Below are positions 34,901 to 48,900 of a stretch of DNA of 64,000 bases, piece by piece (position 1 is the first letter of the stretch; each line of letters starts with the position of its first letter). A program made the translations under genes and the position numbers. The notes under the pieces are model-generated. The model saw only the letters and a program-made list of their open reading frames with translations, was not told the DNA's origin and made no database searches. Origin of the DNA: Ligula intestinalis (taxonomy: Eukaryota > Platyhelminthes > Cestoda > Diphyllobothriidea > Diphyllobothriidae); contig JAYGXS010000001.1 in the NCBI GenBank assembly GCA_036362985.1, forward strand, positions 44,549,340-44,613,339. Reading direction: 5' to 3'.

Positions 34901-37900
34901 AATGATCAGCCCCATAAGGCTAGCTAGATATACGTTTTTGGTACCTATGACCATAACGTTCCAAACATAAGCAAGTGAATTGTAAATTATAGACGTAATA
35001 TTCCTCCTGAAGAGCTTTTCATGACATATCCTGATTCATAAAGAACAAATGTGTTGTTCAATTTGACAGAGTTATGCAAAACGTCATGGCCTGAAGAGAA
35101 TTCGTAATTTAAAAAAAATATAATGGGCTTTTGTGCAGCCAACCCTCAACGCACATCAGCTATGGCTCCCTACAGGCAGCCGTCAGTTTAATCAAACGGT
35201 CTTAATGAGGTATCCATAGTTTCGAAACACCCCCGTAAATAATAGCGGCTAGTGGTTATCTGATGGATTGTAGATTATTTTCTCGGGAAAGCTTCCTTTG
35301 GCTATCACATTTGGTGGATTTAGGGCGTTTTCGAAGGCTAGGTATGTAACTCTACGCAAACTTGATACAAATCGCGGCTCCCAGTGGGACTACAAAGCTG
35401 AGGTGGCGAGATTTTTGAATGTGTTATGCGTTTTCCTTGCTGTCGTGGGTTTGCATCTCACGGATATTGGCCAATTATTGACAATTTTGTCAAATAAGTT
35501 ATCAAAATCTGCAAAACCCCATATGAATTTGTTGTTTTTTGGCATATTAGACAGCCACACAGGGATCAATCCGTATCCACCACATCAAATAATAGTGTCT
35601 TATACTGTCAGTAAAATACACACGTCTGCATTATTCATAGTTTTTCGTTGATTTGACCACATTCCACTTAATATACTTGCCAATGAATAGAGATAGAGCT
35701 GCGCAACATTTATTGTAAGAAAATGCATACATTTCCACATTAAATATGCCTTTCAGACTATAAACAGCTGCCAATGGACGATAACAGACGTCCGAATCTA
35801 AACAAGCAGATAGTAATGTCGAAGTTGATTGAAAAAATAACATATATTTAGATAAATAAAATATAAAGTAGCATTTGAAAAACCAGGACCCTCATGTGGA
35901 AAGGCCCTCCTGTGTGATCAGAGTAATCATGATTGTAGTAAGGCGCATTTTCAGAGGGATCTAAATGGAAGAAACTAAGTTGCTGTTCGAACAAACATAA
36001 GGACTGAACTGTGGTGAGCCCAAAAATTATAAACTTCAGATAATATTTACTTTATGAAGACTTCTTATTAACACATTATTTTTAACATATTTGGCAAAAC
36101 TGCGTTCTATGAACTTTCATGTTGGCTCGCAACATCGATGCAGACTGATAGCCGGATTTTTGTCAAATAAAAACTACACGAGCAGGCACTTCAAGCTGGT
36201 AAGGCGTGCAACCTAAAGTAAGGTTTTTAGCAAGTTGCACTGTATGCAACACTAAGTTAAAAACACAAAAAGTTATTGTGGTCAAAACGGTTTGCGCATG
36301 CCAGTTGGAAGTTAAACCAAATTTTCCACTATCAGTGGAAGACTTAAGGAATGGTAACATCGCGCAAATTGTCAATAATCGATACGTATACTTGACAGAC
36401 ACCAGATAGATAGGAACGGCAAGTTCTAGCTTTTGTCTGATCCGTATTTACATCTCCAGTCAGAAAAATCTGCGGATGGCCAATAAAACGTAACAATTTG
36501 TTTAACCGGAAATTCATACAACTTTAGCTAACCCTAATTCTAGATGCAATCTTTCCAATTACGTCGTATGAGTTGGGCGTTAGACGTTTAACGATGGTAA
36601 ATAGAAGGTTTAAAGCGGTCTTGTTTTGCTAAAATTCTGCAGTTTAACGTGTTAGACCGCTAAGGGTCAAAAAGTCGCGAAATTGGAAATGGATTCAAAG
36701 ACTGGTTTCCAGGATAAGAAGGCTGATGCTACCAGTAACAATTATTTCAAATGATTAATTATAAAGTTTCTTTCGATAAGACATCATAAGAAATGCTGGA
36801 CCACAGCACTTTGTTATTGTCTGTTATTGTCTGAACGCACGGTACGAACTTTCGACTTATGGGCGTGGCTAAACCATTATATTTCACCTTGCAGAAAATG
36901 TAAACAAGAGCATAACTGACGTTGACTAGCCATAGTTAAAAACCTACTTGGTATTTTTCATTGACAATTGCCAAACATGGACACGAAGGGCGGTAACCGT
37001 TACACACACTAAAGTACAAGGATAGAAAAAGAAGACGAGAATCGTCCTTAAGTATTATGATTAAGGAAATTTATTCAGGAAAGGAAGCTCTACCGACGAG
37101 TGCCACACCCTACGATTTGAATTATTCGTCTATACATAACGCCTCTTTGCAAACAGTCGAATTTGGTGGACAGTTTTTTTTTATTGCCACGTAGACGTGA
37201 TGCTTTGACTGAAAAAGCAGACAAAGAATAAACTTGGTGACATGACCATTATTGAAATACTACTATAAAATTCTTCTTAAAACAAATGCAAGGGTTCACA
37301 CATAAAGACTTGCTGTTAATATATACCTTGTCAATTGTATGTACTACAATATTATTTTTGCCTCGTTTATCATAAAATGACATTTGTCGTGCAAACCAAA
37401 TTAATTTGTATACCTTAGGCTGTTTTGTTCTAAAAATTTGGCTAACTTTTAGCAAGCAAATTATTTCAAACAAGGTAATTGAAAGAACTTTAAAAACTCA
37501 TTTTGTTTGCACTGCGGTTTTCAATTACTGCTCCAATATCGCATAAAACAGCAAAACACTCGTAGAAGGTCTTCTGAAGTGTCCGTTTTTTTTTAAAAAG
37601 CATACTTTTTAAAGGGAAATATGACATTTTAAATAGACAAGAAACACCCTTCAAAATAATTAATATCAAAGTCGGAAAGAAGGAAACCATCAAACGTTGC
37701 TGTTGCCATATATTCGCTCTCTAATTGGAGTTATTACATTCTGTTTGATATCTACCAGTTTTTGTTTGGAACAATAACTGCCAAAAACGCAGTAAAACAA
37801 ACTGACATCGTGATTTGAAGTACAGTAAACTTTACCATAAATATAAATACTTTATAATCTTGTTTGGATTTGTTTTACTGTGTTCAGCCATGAAAAAATC

Positions 37901-40900
37901 AGACCACCGTGAAGTGGGTGTTATCATAATTTGTATGTGCAGCCTCGACTTGAAGGAGAAAAATTCCCTTTGTCAAATAACTGACTGTTGAAAATATGGC
38001 ATACGTGCCTGACATCTGCAGTTTATGGGTTACCATGGTACTCGTTTGCTGGGGCTCGACTAAGTATAAGTTGGAAATGGGAAGAGTATCCCACCCGAAA
38101 TTTAGACAGCCTTGGGCTAAATTGCATGTTTTTTTGCGGGTAGAGTTATCGTTAGGAGGAGGGTTAAGTATAAAGGGTGTATGCGTGACGGGGGAATAGG
38201 ATGGTAATGGTTGTGGAAATACGCAAAATATTAGAAAGAGCAAACATTCTCGAATAACGACCATAATCCTGACATTAACCCAACTCAAACCTTGACAATT
38301 GCTCAAAATCTAACCTAGATCCTAAACTCTAAGGCAAACTATGACCCTCAAGTTGATCATAAACCTACCTTTGCCTAATAATATGTTTCAACACATAGAT
38401 AAAACATATATATATATATATTTAAACGTAAAAAAATCATAACAACAAAGTTATCTGTCAGTTACAAGATCAAATACTGAGGTAAATAGGAGAGTGGCTG
38501 CATTGCCATGGATGCTTACTGTGAAGACCATTAGTACTGATAAACTTTGTGCTACATCCAACAAGGTAATATGCTTCGTTATACTATAAAAACCTAGTAA
38601 AATTGCAAAATGCGGTTTAGTTTCTGAGGGAGAAAATAATAGCCCGTATCTTATTTTTCCAATTCCATTTTTGCTATGTGTTGACAGTGATCAGGCAAAA
38701 GTTTGTAAATCCCTCCTACTTTTTATTACATGAATATCGGACGTAAATGTTTTGCATACAGATGGATGTCGATGAAATTACGCTCAACGTCTGTCAGTTG
38801 ACACCAATATAACCAGACTTGGAGCCACAGCGCATTAATAAGTACAGGCAAGCATAATTAGCAACGGTGAGCTAATGGCAGGTGGTCTATGGAAGGACCG
38901 TTATGATAATAAAACCCTTAAATACTCTTTTTCATTCAACTTTCAGAATAGGATAAGTCGAATAGGCGTTCCAGATTGTACCAATTAAGATAAAACATGG
39001 TTAAGAGACGTGTTACACTTCGGTTACTGAGGTTGCTTATGTGCAGTCGTAAATTCGTCCATTTATGCGCAAATAATAAAAAAATGGCAATTAAATGCAC
39101 AGCTTTTGAAATACAGAGTCATACTGAATAAGACATAGCTAAAGAAAAGCAAGCATTCAAACTTACAGCTATCAGAGTGAAAGATGCCTGGTTTATTCAA
39201 AAATTAAGCCACGGACTTGTTGACCCACAAAGCATTTATCCTCACTGACGACTTATCTTTCTTATCACATAAACTGGTTATTGGAGGTAATAGTATATAT
39301 TTTTAAATTCTCCTTGCACCAATGCTGAGTTGCTACTGTAAAAAATGGAAATACATGCCCTAGACATATTTAAATTACATAATGTGAGCTCCTGTGGCCA
39401 TGTTTCCTGCTTAATTTGTCTCTTTTCCTTACTGACCGTGTGGAAGGCCAAGACTCCGTGGACACATATCAAAATTCTGACAGCAGAAAAAAAGCTTGGT
39501 TTAATAATTTCCGGACTTAAATACGCGGAATAAGTAGCAAACATCGGCAAAATTGTGGTGAACTTCGCTTACTTTTAAGGTCTTAAAGTTTTTTGTCTAT
39601 CAGCGTAAGCTAAACCATTTTCTTTGCTTAAAGTCTGGGTCAGGAGAAGTTTTAGAGAAGCGAGAGAGCTTATATTGTGGTCGGCACTTTGCCACTGACC
39701 AGAAGATGCAGAAGACAACGAAGTGTTTGCCTAACCTATTGGACTAGCATGTCGAGCGATTACTGCTGAAATTACCACCACCAAACGATAGACATTAGTT
39801 GCGGTTCCACCGTATTTCAGTGACTTGGTAACATGGTTTAAAGAAAGCGCACCTTCAGGCAGTAAAGCCACAAAGAACAGCTTACGGGGAACTTGCCGTT
39901 GTTTTATATTCGGATCTTATTATCTCTCCGTCTGTTGTCGTGCAGTCCTCATTTCCATGCTCATGTTCATTAAAATTAGTGAACTGCCTGCTTTCCGGGT
40001 AAAGACATTTAAAGGGCATGTTTGATTCAGTCCCCATATCGTCATTAACTGTTATACTATGTGTAATTTAAATTTTATTCAAACCACTTTTCAATTTCTG
40101 ATCAAATTTAAAATAAAGAAATTGAAAATAATATAGCAGAGGATCAACCAACATGTTGGTAAATAAATTTTTGTCGGCCTAGGCTTTCTATGGCGTGGGA
40201 CAGCCAAGCACTACGACGGCAAATCAGAGTTAACCAACACATACCAAAAACGCGTTTTGAGTGAAAATATTTCATTTTAGCAGACGAGTGCCTATCCACG
40301 TTTCCGTATTCGCAGTGGAACGGAGATACAGAAACAAGGGGAGGAAGACGCAATCGTTGACTGGTACTGCAGAAGACAACCCCGTATTTCCTTCTACTGA
40401 AATGGAGGAAGAATTTATTGTGTAAAAAGCATAGCGAAAGAAAATTAGCCTAATAAAACCTTTTAAGCATTTAGTTATGTTGAAAAAAGCTCTATAATAC
40501 GTCCTTTGGGAAATTATCTGGTCAGCAGCAAATTATTTAACGGGTTACCGTCTGCTCGAAAACAAAAAAATTCCGATCATAGTAGACGTGCGGCGTGTAA
40601 ACCTTTTCAAAAGAATTTTATATTATATAGTAACCACTTAAGGGACGTCTAGAGATTGCAATGTTTTTCCGCTGCTAATTTCTATTGTTCACAAATGGCT
40701 CGTAAATATATTTGACGGCACGATTCATCACTGTGTACCACTGCATGCTATGAATATACCTCTTTAATGGATTCTTTGTGGTTGATCGTCATGTTTCGTT
40801 TCTCTGTTTTCGTAAAGTGATTTAACGCGTATCAAGCGCATTAGAGAGATTTGCGTGCTACGTCGAAGCAAAATGCAAAGTGCAACCAAATGCTTGCATC

Positions 40901-43900
40901 TTCAGGGAAAGTTTTGAAAAAAATACGTCGGTGTTAATTGATTGCAAACCAAAAAAAAGTTTTAATAGTCCATTCGTTTTCCTATCCTTACGTATTTAAG
41001 CCAAAATATGTGCTGGTTGCAGCACAACAGAACACGTTAATCTCTGCCACAAACTAGCAGAGTATATCTGCTGATCTGAGTCCGTCAGGCTTATTAAGAT
41101 TGAGTGCATTTAACTTTCATGTTATCCTTAAACTTCATGCATACTCTCTTTTAAGCAGTACTTTGTTACAACAGTTGTCAACAAGAATCTCAAAGTCATG
41201 CGGCCTTGGGCGTTTGCCAAATTACGGTACATTAGAGTGCTTATAAAAGGAAATTACGAATTCTATTAAACATGAGGCAAGAAAACATAAGGTTTGGGCG
41301 ACGTAGCTCTCTAAAAAGTTAACTAGTTAATTAGTAAGTTAAACATATATTGGTGGGCATAAATAATCGTCAGGCCTGTACATTTATATCGCAGTTAACT
41401 AAGAAGGCTGTCCTTGTTGGTGGAAAAGTCGTGCAGTTGTCAGAATTGATGAAGGGAGGGGATAAAATGGAATCGACGCTGATCAAATTGCTAACCCAAA
41501 TTTTGTCCACCTCCCCTCGACCATGACAAACACATGATTACTTTTGGCAGCCCACATATTTGATTTTAGCTAATTCTGATTAAAATTCGCCGGCCTGAAG
41601 GCAATTAATCGAAAGTATACATATGCTCGCCAATCCACCTTTTGAAAATTGCAATGGAAATTTTCGCAAAATTGGACAAGTGGTTGTGCAAATCCAGTTT
41701 CTGAATACATGCATTAATTATCAGTCAATAATAAATAAATAAGTGTAAGTAAAGCGATGCAGATGTATGCAATGTTTAAAATAGTCGGATTTTCATTTCC
41801 TTAAGTTTATAAGTTAATGCCATCCATTGATCAACGAGGGGAAATTTCGCGTTTGCCGTTGTGAATTTTATATTATACTTCCATTAAGGTTCCTGCGAAT
41901 CTCAAATTTATCTTCAGATGAATAAAGGATTAGGAATTTAGGAATAAGTACCAGCGTAGGTGACGTAAACCAAAATGACCTTCCGTTAATAAGGATCAGT
42001 CATCAGTCAGCAGTGTGTATGTACATGTATAATTCCAGCTTTGGCCAAACCAAACTACTTCCGCAGCATTGTTTGCCATCAATTATAAGCTAAAATACTT
42101 ATTAGTAGCATAAATGTATGCAAAGTCCATAGAGGTTTTGCCGATGAACAGACAAAACATGTATAATAGAAATAGAGTTATATATTTGCCTGTGGTCTTA
42201 AGTGTAGCTTTCGAAAATACCGGCAATCAATCCAGTGTTTTATGATACCATGTTTAACGTTATGCCATTTAATATGAAAATTCAAGCAAAATGGAAAGAA
42301 TAGTTGTAGTGCCAGGAGCAGTTTATTATTAAAATATCCTTATGTGGTAAAATTGCGTAACAGTTTGTCAACCAGTGTCTCTGTGTCTATGCTAAACGAT
42401 AGCTATTTTATAACTATTTTATGGTAGCCAAAACTTAAATTAACTTGAGAGGCTCCAGCAATAGCCGTTGTTTGCAAATCATAATATATTTCAAGGAAAA
42501 AAATGCAAATCTGCTCCACTTTGAGCAAAATAACGTCTTCATTGAATGAACACGATTAAATCAATCTTTCTTTGTTCAGCAAAATGACAATAATTAGTCA
42601 TAAGGATGTAAAAACTAGTATAGAACAGAAATATCGTTTTGACGTCGTTATGCGGGTGTTAATAATTATGCTTTGTCATGTTGACTTAGCATCAGCAAGC
42701 GAATGAAAGTTTCATTCTGTAGGGAATTACATTGTTTGGATACGCCTGTTCTATGGCCAGGATTTTTAATATTTTACTAACAATAATTCAGATACTTATG
42801 ATTAACCTTATTGAACAGATACTAACTCAGTTAGTTGTCTGTAACCTTTAAAGCAGACGGGTGCTTAGATCGGGACATTTTTCAAATTAGTTGGTGGTTT
42901 TTGGCTACTATCTCTAGCCCTTATGCTAACAGCGCATATTATTCCGATAAATTCGGACACAAACGACATTGCCACTGACTACTGGCTGTTTTGTCCGTCT
43001 TTAGATCTAACTGATTCTTATGAATGGTACTTATCTTTTACTGGTCGTGACATTGCTAGTTAATGTTTTGAGCTGCATTTTGTGAAAGGCAGGATAAATT
43101 TATGTAAGGAAATATAGGAAAGTAAAATAGAATAGCAACCTGTCCTTAATGGCAAGTAGATGTGACTTTTATGTGCATTTACTCATGGTAATCAGCATTG
43201 AGCGTTTACAAATTCACCTTAGCCATTTTCCATGGATTTCGATTTGACTGTTCGCCCACGAACTTGGCTTGGTTTAGCTTAGCTACCTTCAGTTGTGTAC
43301 AAGAACGTATATGGTTCGCAGTCAAAAACCTTTCAAAAGCCACGTTTTGAAAATGCTTCTGTAGCACACTTGCATAGTTTGATCAAAGGTTCTTTCAATC
43401 GGCCTCTTAATACTCTACCAGTACATCTGCAAAAGCAATTTTTCTATGTGATACACGTTTTATTTTGGTCTCTAAAGTCTCTTTTATCCAATGTTGAGAA
43501 TACCTGGATTGATGTTAGAGGTTGCAAAATGTAATGTCATATAAGAGCGTGCAAATGCTCCATGAGCGCACAAGATATAGGGTTAGCTGTGTCGAGTATG
43601 GAGGCTTAATGTATAGCTTTTACGCATGGCAGTGTTCCAATATGCCCCGCCCCCAGACTGACAGGTCACCGCTGCCAAAATGCTAGAAGCCAGCAATATT
43701 ACTTAACCTTAGTGTGTACACAATTAGCTGGACTGTTTTGGTTGTCAGTAGTCATCCGTCCTTGTTGCATAGCTAGGTTTCGGCAATGGACTGGTTCTAA
43801 GAAAAGAAAAAGAGATGAAATTTTTGAAGCTAAAATTACCGCAGGATAATTATTGTCCCGTAATCTACAAACCTTATTTGCCAACAACTGCCTGTGTCAA

Positions 43901-44126
43901 ATACAACTGTGACATCAGCCCGACTATTCGTAGGTCCTGCACAATGTGTTGATGCTTAATGTTTGGAGAAAAAATCAGGCTAAGTTTAGTCGGATCGTAA
44001 ACAGGAAAGGAAACCATCCGTCCTGTATATACATCAAATGTTTAAAAATCTGTAAAATATTCAATAACTTAAATATTTAATCATAAGCATAAACCTAAAA
44101 GTAAAGCTTCTTTTCCCTGGTGAAAA
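28996..44126. other. 15-kb AT-rich region without recognisable genes
   Basis: Open frames reach 135 codons (37899-38306 minus) and 117 codons (35298-35651 plus), but none shows a known motif and most are rich in Ile, Leu, Phe, Lys and Cys as expected by chance. 29.0-29.9 kb is a little more GC-rich than the rest. A short (AT)n run lies at 38406-38420. It may be intergenic or intronic; the sequence does not say which. Confidence 0.5.
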
Positions 44127-44353
44127 TTTGAACACTGTATAAACAGCAAAATTTAATGGATCCATAAATTTCGAGAGGGCTCTTCAGTTGCCACCCCTCA
44201 TTGCATCACGGAAATGAACGTTAGAGAAAATACACAACTGAATTCATACAGAAAAAATCGATAAAAACCGGCAAGGCCACTGTACACGGCCAAGAGGCAT
44301 TCGATAAAGCTGAAAGTTAAACGCTGTAGACAGCAAAAACTGGAGAAAAAACG
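44127..44353 (-). repeat. Left inverted repeat of copy B
   Basis: The plus-strand sequence begins TTTGAACACTG and ends GGAGAAAAAACG. It is nearly identical to the reverse complement of 45770-45997 and to the 3' tail of copy A from 729 onward. It holds a hammerhead-like core in minus orientation: CTGAAGA at 44187-44181 and GAAA at 44172-44169. Confidence 0.92.
44138..44200 (-). ncRNA. Hammerhead-ribozyme-like motif, left repeat of copy B
   Basis: Same layout as in copy A: stem I GGCAA with TTGCT, core CTGAAGA, a weak 8-base stem II segment, GAAA, and a long stem III hairpin with GATC loop and one bulged T. Core bases are intact in this arm. Confidence 0.45.
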
Positions 44354-45712
44354 ACTTATTCTATCGATGTACAATTCTCCCTTTCACAGGCTAGCGCAAT
44401 CGCTAGTTAAAGAATTGGAACCGATCCGCAATAAATTTTCTGCCTATACATTAAGGGACAGCTTCCATTTTATTGATGAAATTAGGAATCAAAATATTTC
44501 AGACAAATATATGATCTCTCTTGACGTTGAATCATTATTCACCAACGTGCCACTAGATGAAACTATTGAAATCATCTGCACCTATTCTTTCGAAGCTCAC
44601 CTATCCCCTGAAATATTACGTGATTTATTAAAATTGTGTACGAAAGATGTGCAAGTTCTATTTGATGGCCATCTATATCGACAAATTGATGGAGTAGCAA
44701 TGGGAAGTCCCCTGGGACCAACTTTTGCTGACATATTTATGGGGCATCTCGAAGAAAAAGTATCCACAAAGTTGAACAAGATAACCCTGTACAGAAGATA
44801 CGTAGATGACGTCTTCGCGATCGTAGACAACATCAAAGAAGCTGAACAATTATTGCTTATAATGAACAGCCTGCATCCCAAGATCAAATTTACCATGGAA
44901 CATGAACGGGATAACCAGCTTTCTTTCCTCGATGTTCACATGTCAAGAAAGAAAGATGGCTCCATCACACGAACTGTCTACCATAAGAATACGTGGAAAG
45001 GACAGTACTTGCATTATTTGAGTTTTGTGCCCATTCAATGGAAACGAAACTTGGTATGCACTCTCTTCCAGAGAACGAGAAAAATCTGTTCTGTGGGTAC
45101 ATTGGAAGATGAAATAATTAAACTCAAAGTAACTCCACAGAAGCGCAGATACCCAACCTAGTTTATTGACAAATATAAAAAACCATTACGGCTTAAATGA
45201 CGGAACAGATAGTTCCAAAGAAGCCCGTTTTCATATCTTTGCCGTTTAAAGGTGACAACATTTTCAATACCATCAAAAGACGACTCATTAATGCCATTCA
45301 CAGGACATATTATGCCACTGAGCTTATAATTTGCAATTTAACAAAGCTTTTGCCGATTCCTCGTGCGAAGGATGCCTTGCCGATGCACGCCACTTCAAAC
45401 TGTGTTTATGAATTTACATGCACTTGCGGATGCAAGTACATAGGGCGAACGCAAAGGCAATTGGCCATCAGAGCAAAGGAACAATTACCTAGCTGGTTGT
45501 TTAAGCAAGAAAAACGAACACCTCACTCGTCAATTACTGAGCACTTGCTAGATACGGGCCACTCCGTGGACCCTATAACCTCCTTCCGAGTACTTGTTCA
45601 AGCACGAACAACTCGCACCTTACGCTACCTGGAGGCAGCGTACATAAGGCGGTTTAAACCCGACCTATGTAAACAATTGGAGCATGTAGTTAACCTACCT
45701 CTACCTTGGTAA
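44354..45712 (+). pseudogene. PLE RT (from before motif A) and GIY-YIG endonuclease, one stop and one frameshift
   Basis: Begins LILSMYNSPFH at the junction with the inverted repeat. RT motif A LDVESLFTNV, motif B GVAMGSPLGP and catalytic YVDD (44799-44810) are intact. TAG at 45159-45161 replaces the CAG of copy A. A one-base deletion near 45190 (AAATGA where copy A has AAAATGA) shifts the frame, which is restored from 45197 to the stop at 45712. The endonuclease keeps CTCGCKYIGRTQ, but the conserved His of RAKEH is Gln (RAKEQ). The fingers region and N-terminus are missing, so both activities should be lost. Compared with copy A this copy carries scattered substitutions. Confidence 0.9.
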
Positions 45713-45769
45713 TACTGGCTCCTTGTTTGCACATCCCCCCTCCCCAAATTTTCTTTCTTTTTGCCTAGA

Positions 45770-45997
45770 CGTTTTTTCTCCAGTTTTTGCTGTCTACAGC
45801 GTTTAACTTTCAGCATTATCGAATGCCTCTTGGCCGTGTACATTGACCTTGCCGGTTTTTATCGATTTTTTTCTGTATGAATTCAGTTGTATATTTTCTC
45901 TAACGTTCATTACCGTGATGCAATGAGGGGAGGCAACTGAAGAGCCCTCTCGACATTTATGGATCCATTAAATTTTGCTGTTTACACAGTGTTCAAA
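45770..45997 (+). repeat. Right inverted repeat (3' tail) of copy B
   Basis: Begins CGTTTTTTCTCCAG and ends TGTTCAAA. Mate of 44127-44353. Its ribozyme-like core reads CTGAAGA (45937-45943) but GACA instead of GAAA, so this arm is probably inactive. Confidence 0.92.
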
Positions 45998-48900
45998 ATA
46001 AACATAAAAGTAATAAAATCACAAAAAGTAAGTTAGAAGCGATATTATTTTGCAATCCTGAAATTTACTTAAGCTTTTTCCTCGTGCCTTTGTAGGTTCG
46101 CCATCAGGGGTTGCGATTTCCAGTAAAGGTATCGGGTTAAGGTTTTTGGTAGTAATGCAATCATTCGAAAATATTTTCACCGGCTATTGGCTCAATTGCT
46201 CTGAAAAATATTCATCCAACACAAGTGACATACTTGTATATAACAGTCTTTCTGCCTGAAATGCAGGGTCTTTTAAGGGTTTGCTACCCAAATTTAGATT
46301 TTTTTTATATTGTGCAGAATAGGACGCAAACGACTATGCCGTTGGCAAAGTACGCTGGGAAAATCTATGTTCATCACTCTGCCTTAAGTGTTTGTGCGCA
46401 AACAGGCTTTGTTTTCCTTATTTCATTACAAGATGGTTTGTGCAGAAAGGGCAGCGATAAAAGGCCCTCTATGAAGTGGTCAAACAATGTAAAGGACGTT
46501 ATATAGTTCATGCGCTTATAAGAGATAAACAAAGTTTATACGCCGTCCTTCGTTGATTAATTGCTATATATCCACAAGTATGATGGAAGGCAGGAAAGAA
46601 GCAGGTTTTTTAAAAACAACTAGTTTATTATAGACCTGCAGGAAACAGCGAATCTGTAAGCTCATCATTTCCGGCTGATGTATTGGAGTTGTGGTATTTC
46701 ATAAAATATTCCAACAAAATGAGTACCATGAGCGTTGCAGAACAATCTGGCCTAAGATGTGCCGCATGGTGCTGTGTCTTTTCTCGCGCTCTGCTCCCTT
46801 CGCAGAAATCTTTTGAATGTTTGGGCGACATGCATACGTACAATTCGAGTTCGATTCGATGCATCAGCGCACACTGATTGACTGCCTGGTTGAGTGCATA
46901 GATTTGTCAGCTGCCGTGTCATGTTGTGGTCCGTGTGGTCACTTACCAATTCCATCTTAGGCCACGAGTCCATTGTGCTTTCCGTCTCTGTAAGACTGCC
47001 CAGCTTTGAAAAATGGACCTCATATCTCTTCCTTCCCGAGTTGATGCAGTGGTTTGTCGGTGGTTGTGTTTTTTGTGGCTCTTGCGGACGGAAGGTGACG
47101 TTGGATTTGTGCCTACCTTGGGGTTCGGGACCTCAAACGTGTTCCATAGAAATTTGAGGGCAATAAGGCCATCTGCACTGCACATGCGTCCAAGCTGGTT
47201 CACATTCCATTGAATTATTTTCGTTCCCGTTTCAACTGTGACGATGATATCTCTTGACATCCTAAAGCTGCCCTATTCCAGGGTTTCTGGCCGTGTTAAC
47301 ACTTTTGCGCAAACACCTCGTCTTCCCGAGTGTACTCGTTTGGCTAGTTTGAAGCCTTTACCTTCGCTTTAAGTTACTCTATTCGTATATCAGGTCATCG
47401 GCCCAAAAAGACAATTGGCTGGATTTTGGCCGCCAATATCACTTTTTGAGCTTGCTCTGTGGGCCGGAAAGAATGCGTTTAGACAGTCTTTTTCAAACCT
47501 GCCTGCTAATCGTTCCAGAATTCTCTCTTCTGCTTGGCTGATCAATTAGGGATGATGTCAAATGTCGATTTCCAAATTTCTTGGCCGACTGTCACAACAT
47601 ATGGTTAATTTATTAATATTCAATCAAGCAAAATGTACACGGATGCTGATCTTAAAACTAAAACTGTTCAATAAACAACGGCACAAAGTCATAGACTTAT
47701 GTGTGTTTTATTAATTTAGGCGGATTATTATGCCAAGTTTTACAATAGGCTGCCAAAAATATTGTAAACATTTCTCGCATTTTAGTGTTTGTTGCACAAA
47801 ACATTGCTGCTTACAAAAGTCAGGTGTAGGAGAGGTTTTTAAATTTTCTTATCACTTCTTTCATACTGCTTTCTCGGCTTCTCGGTAATAGATCATAAGA
47901 ATATAATGGCATCTCAATATTGCATACGTTTGAGGATATTGAAAGTCTTATATCACTTCACACCCTTAGTCTCTGTTTATTCTACGTAGGTTAATCTCGG
48001 AACACGTTTTACCAACAAGTTATGGGTCAAAAGCAGCAGAAAGCACGTTTAAAGTCACTAAGTATTGATTAATATCATGAAACAGGACTAGCGTTTGCTA
48101 AGTATAGGAGTAACTTAATTAACTTTCATCTAGTTCATCTAGTTCAAGCGACTAATTATTATCGCGTGAGACCAAACGACCTTTTAATAATATATGTAAC
48201 AAGGAGCACAGTTAGAACTTAGTTTTGACGAGGCGTGCATATTTTTAATAAATATTTTAACAGTAGATGTATCAAACTAGCGTCATAAAGATAAAAGATC
48301 GGGTGACTAAAAAATAAGAGGCGAATATTTTGCTACAGCATGGCAGTCATTGACTATGTCAAGGATAGAAAAGTGATTTTGCACATTTATAAGCGCTCGT
48401 TTTCTGAACAGACATTGAAGAACGTGATGGCTCTTACTAACGAAGAACATATTTCCTGAAGTTTATTTCTTCGATTTCTGAAGAAGAAAAATAACTGCAT
48501 TTAGGCTAGAAGAATTTTCACATTATGCTATCATTTTGAGCACCTAGCGTCCATTAAGTTTATTCGTGTAATGGCAAAGATATTCAGAAAGAGGATACAA
48601 CATAATCAGGGCTTTCACAAATGACTACAAAATGGATGTGGGAAGGCGAAGCTTGGTTTTAATTAAATATATTTTAACTAGGTGCCTTAAATTTTCTTTT
48701 AAATATTCTCTTAGTTCTTAAGAGCATTGATGTCACCATTACATTTGGATTAGTTCTACTGAAGTCAACTGCTGTACTCTTGGGCATTTTGAAGTGTTTT
48801 TCAAAGAACATTAAAGGAACCTCTGCACTATGTGCCATTAAGTGAGCAGGCTAACAGGGAGGTGAATTCCTTATGGAACTTATACTAACTATCAAACTGT

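Larger units (their letters stand above)
44127..45997 (+). mobile_element. Penelope-like element copy B, 5'-truncated, between 227-bp inverted repeats
   Basis: Same family as copy A but on the plus strand. The coding part starts abruptly inside RT (at the codons before SMYNSPFH) and runs to the end of the endonuclease and the 3' tail. The last 228 bp (45770-45997) are present again as an inverted copy at the 5' end (44127-44353), joined directly to the truncated RT. No clear target duplication seen beside TTTGAAC at 44127 or GTTCAAA at 45997. Confidence 0.92.

Noticed and set aside
37899..38306. 135-codon minus frame as a gene
   Set aside because: No motif, Cys- and Ser-rich random-looking composition, overlapping open frame on the other strand, no exon context.
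38250..38370. Degenerate TAACCC-like runs as an interstitial telomere
   Set aside because: The repeats (for example CATTAACCCAACTCAAACC) are too irregular to support telomeric origin.
46600..47600. GC-richer block as an RT or transposase gene
   Set aside because: I translated both strands and found no catalytic motif or family signature.
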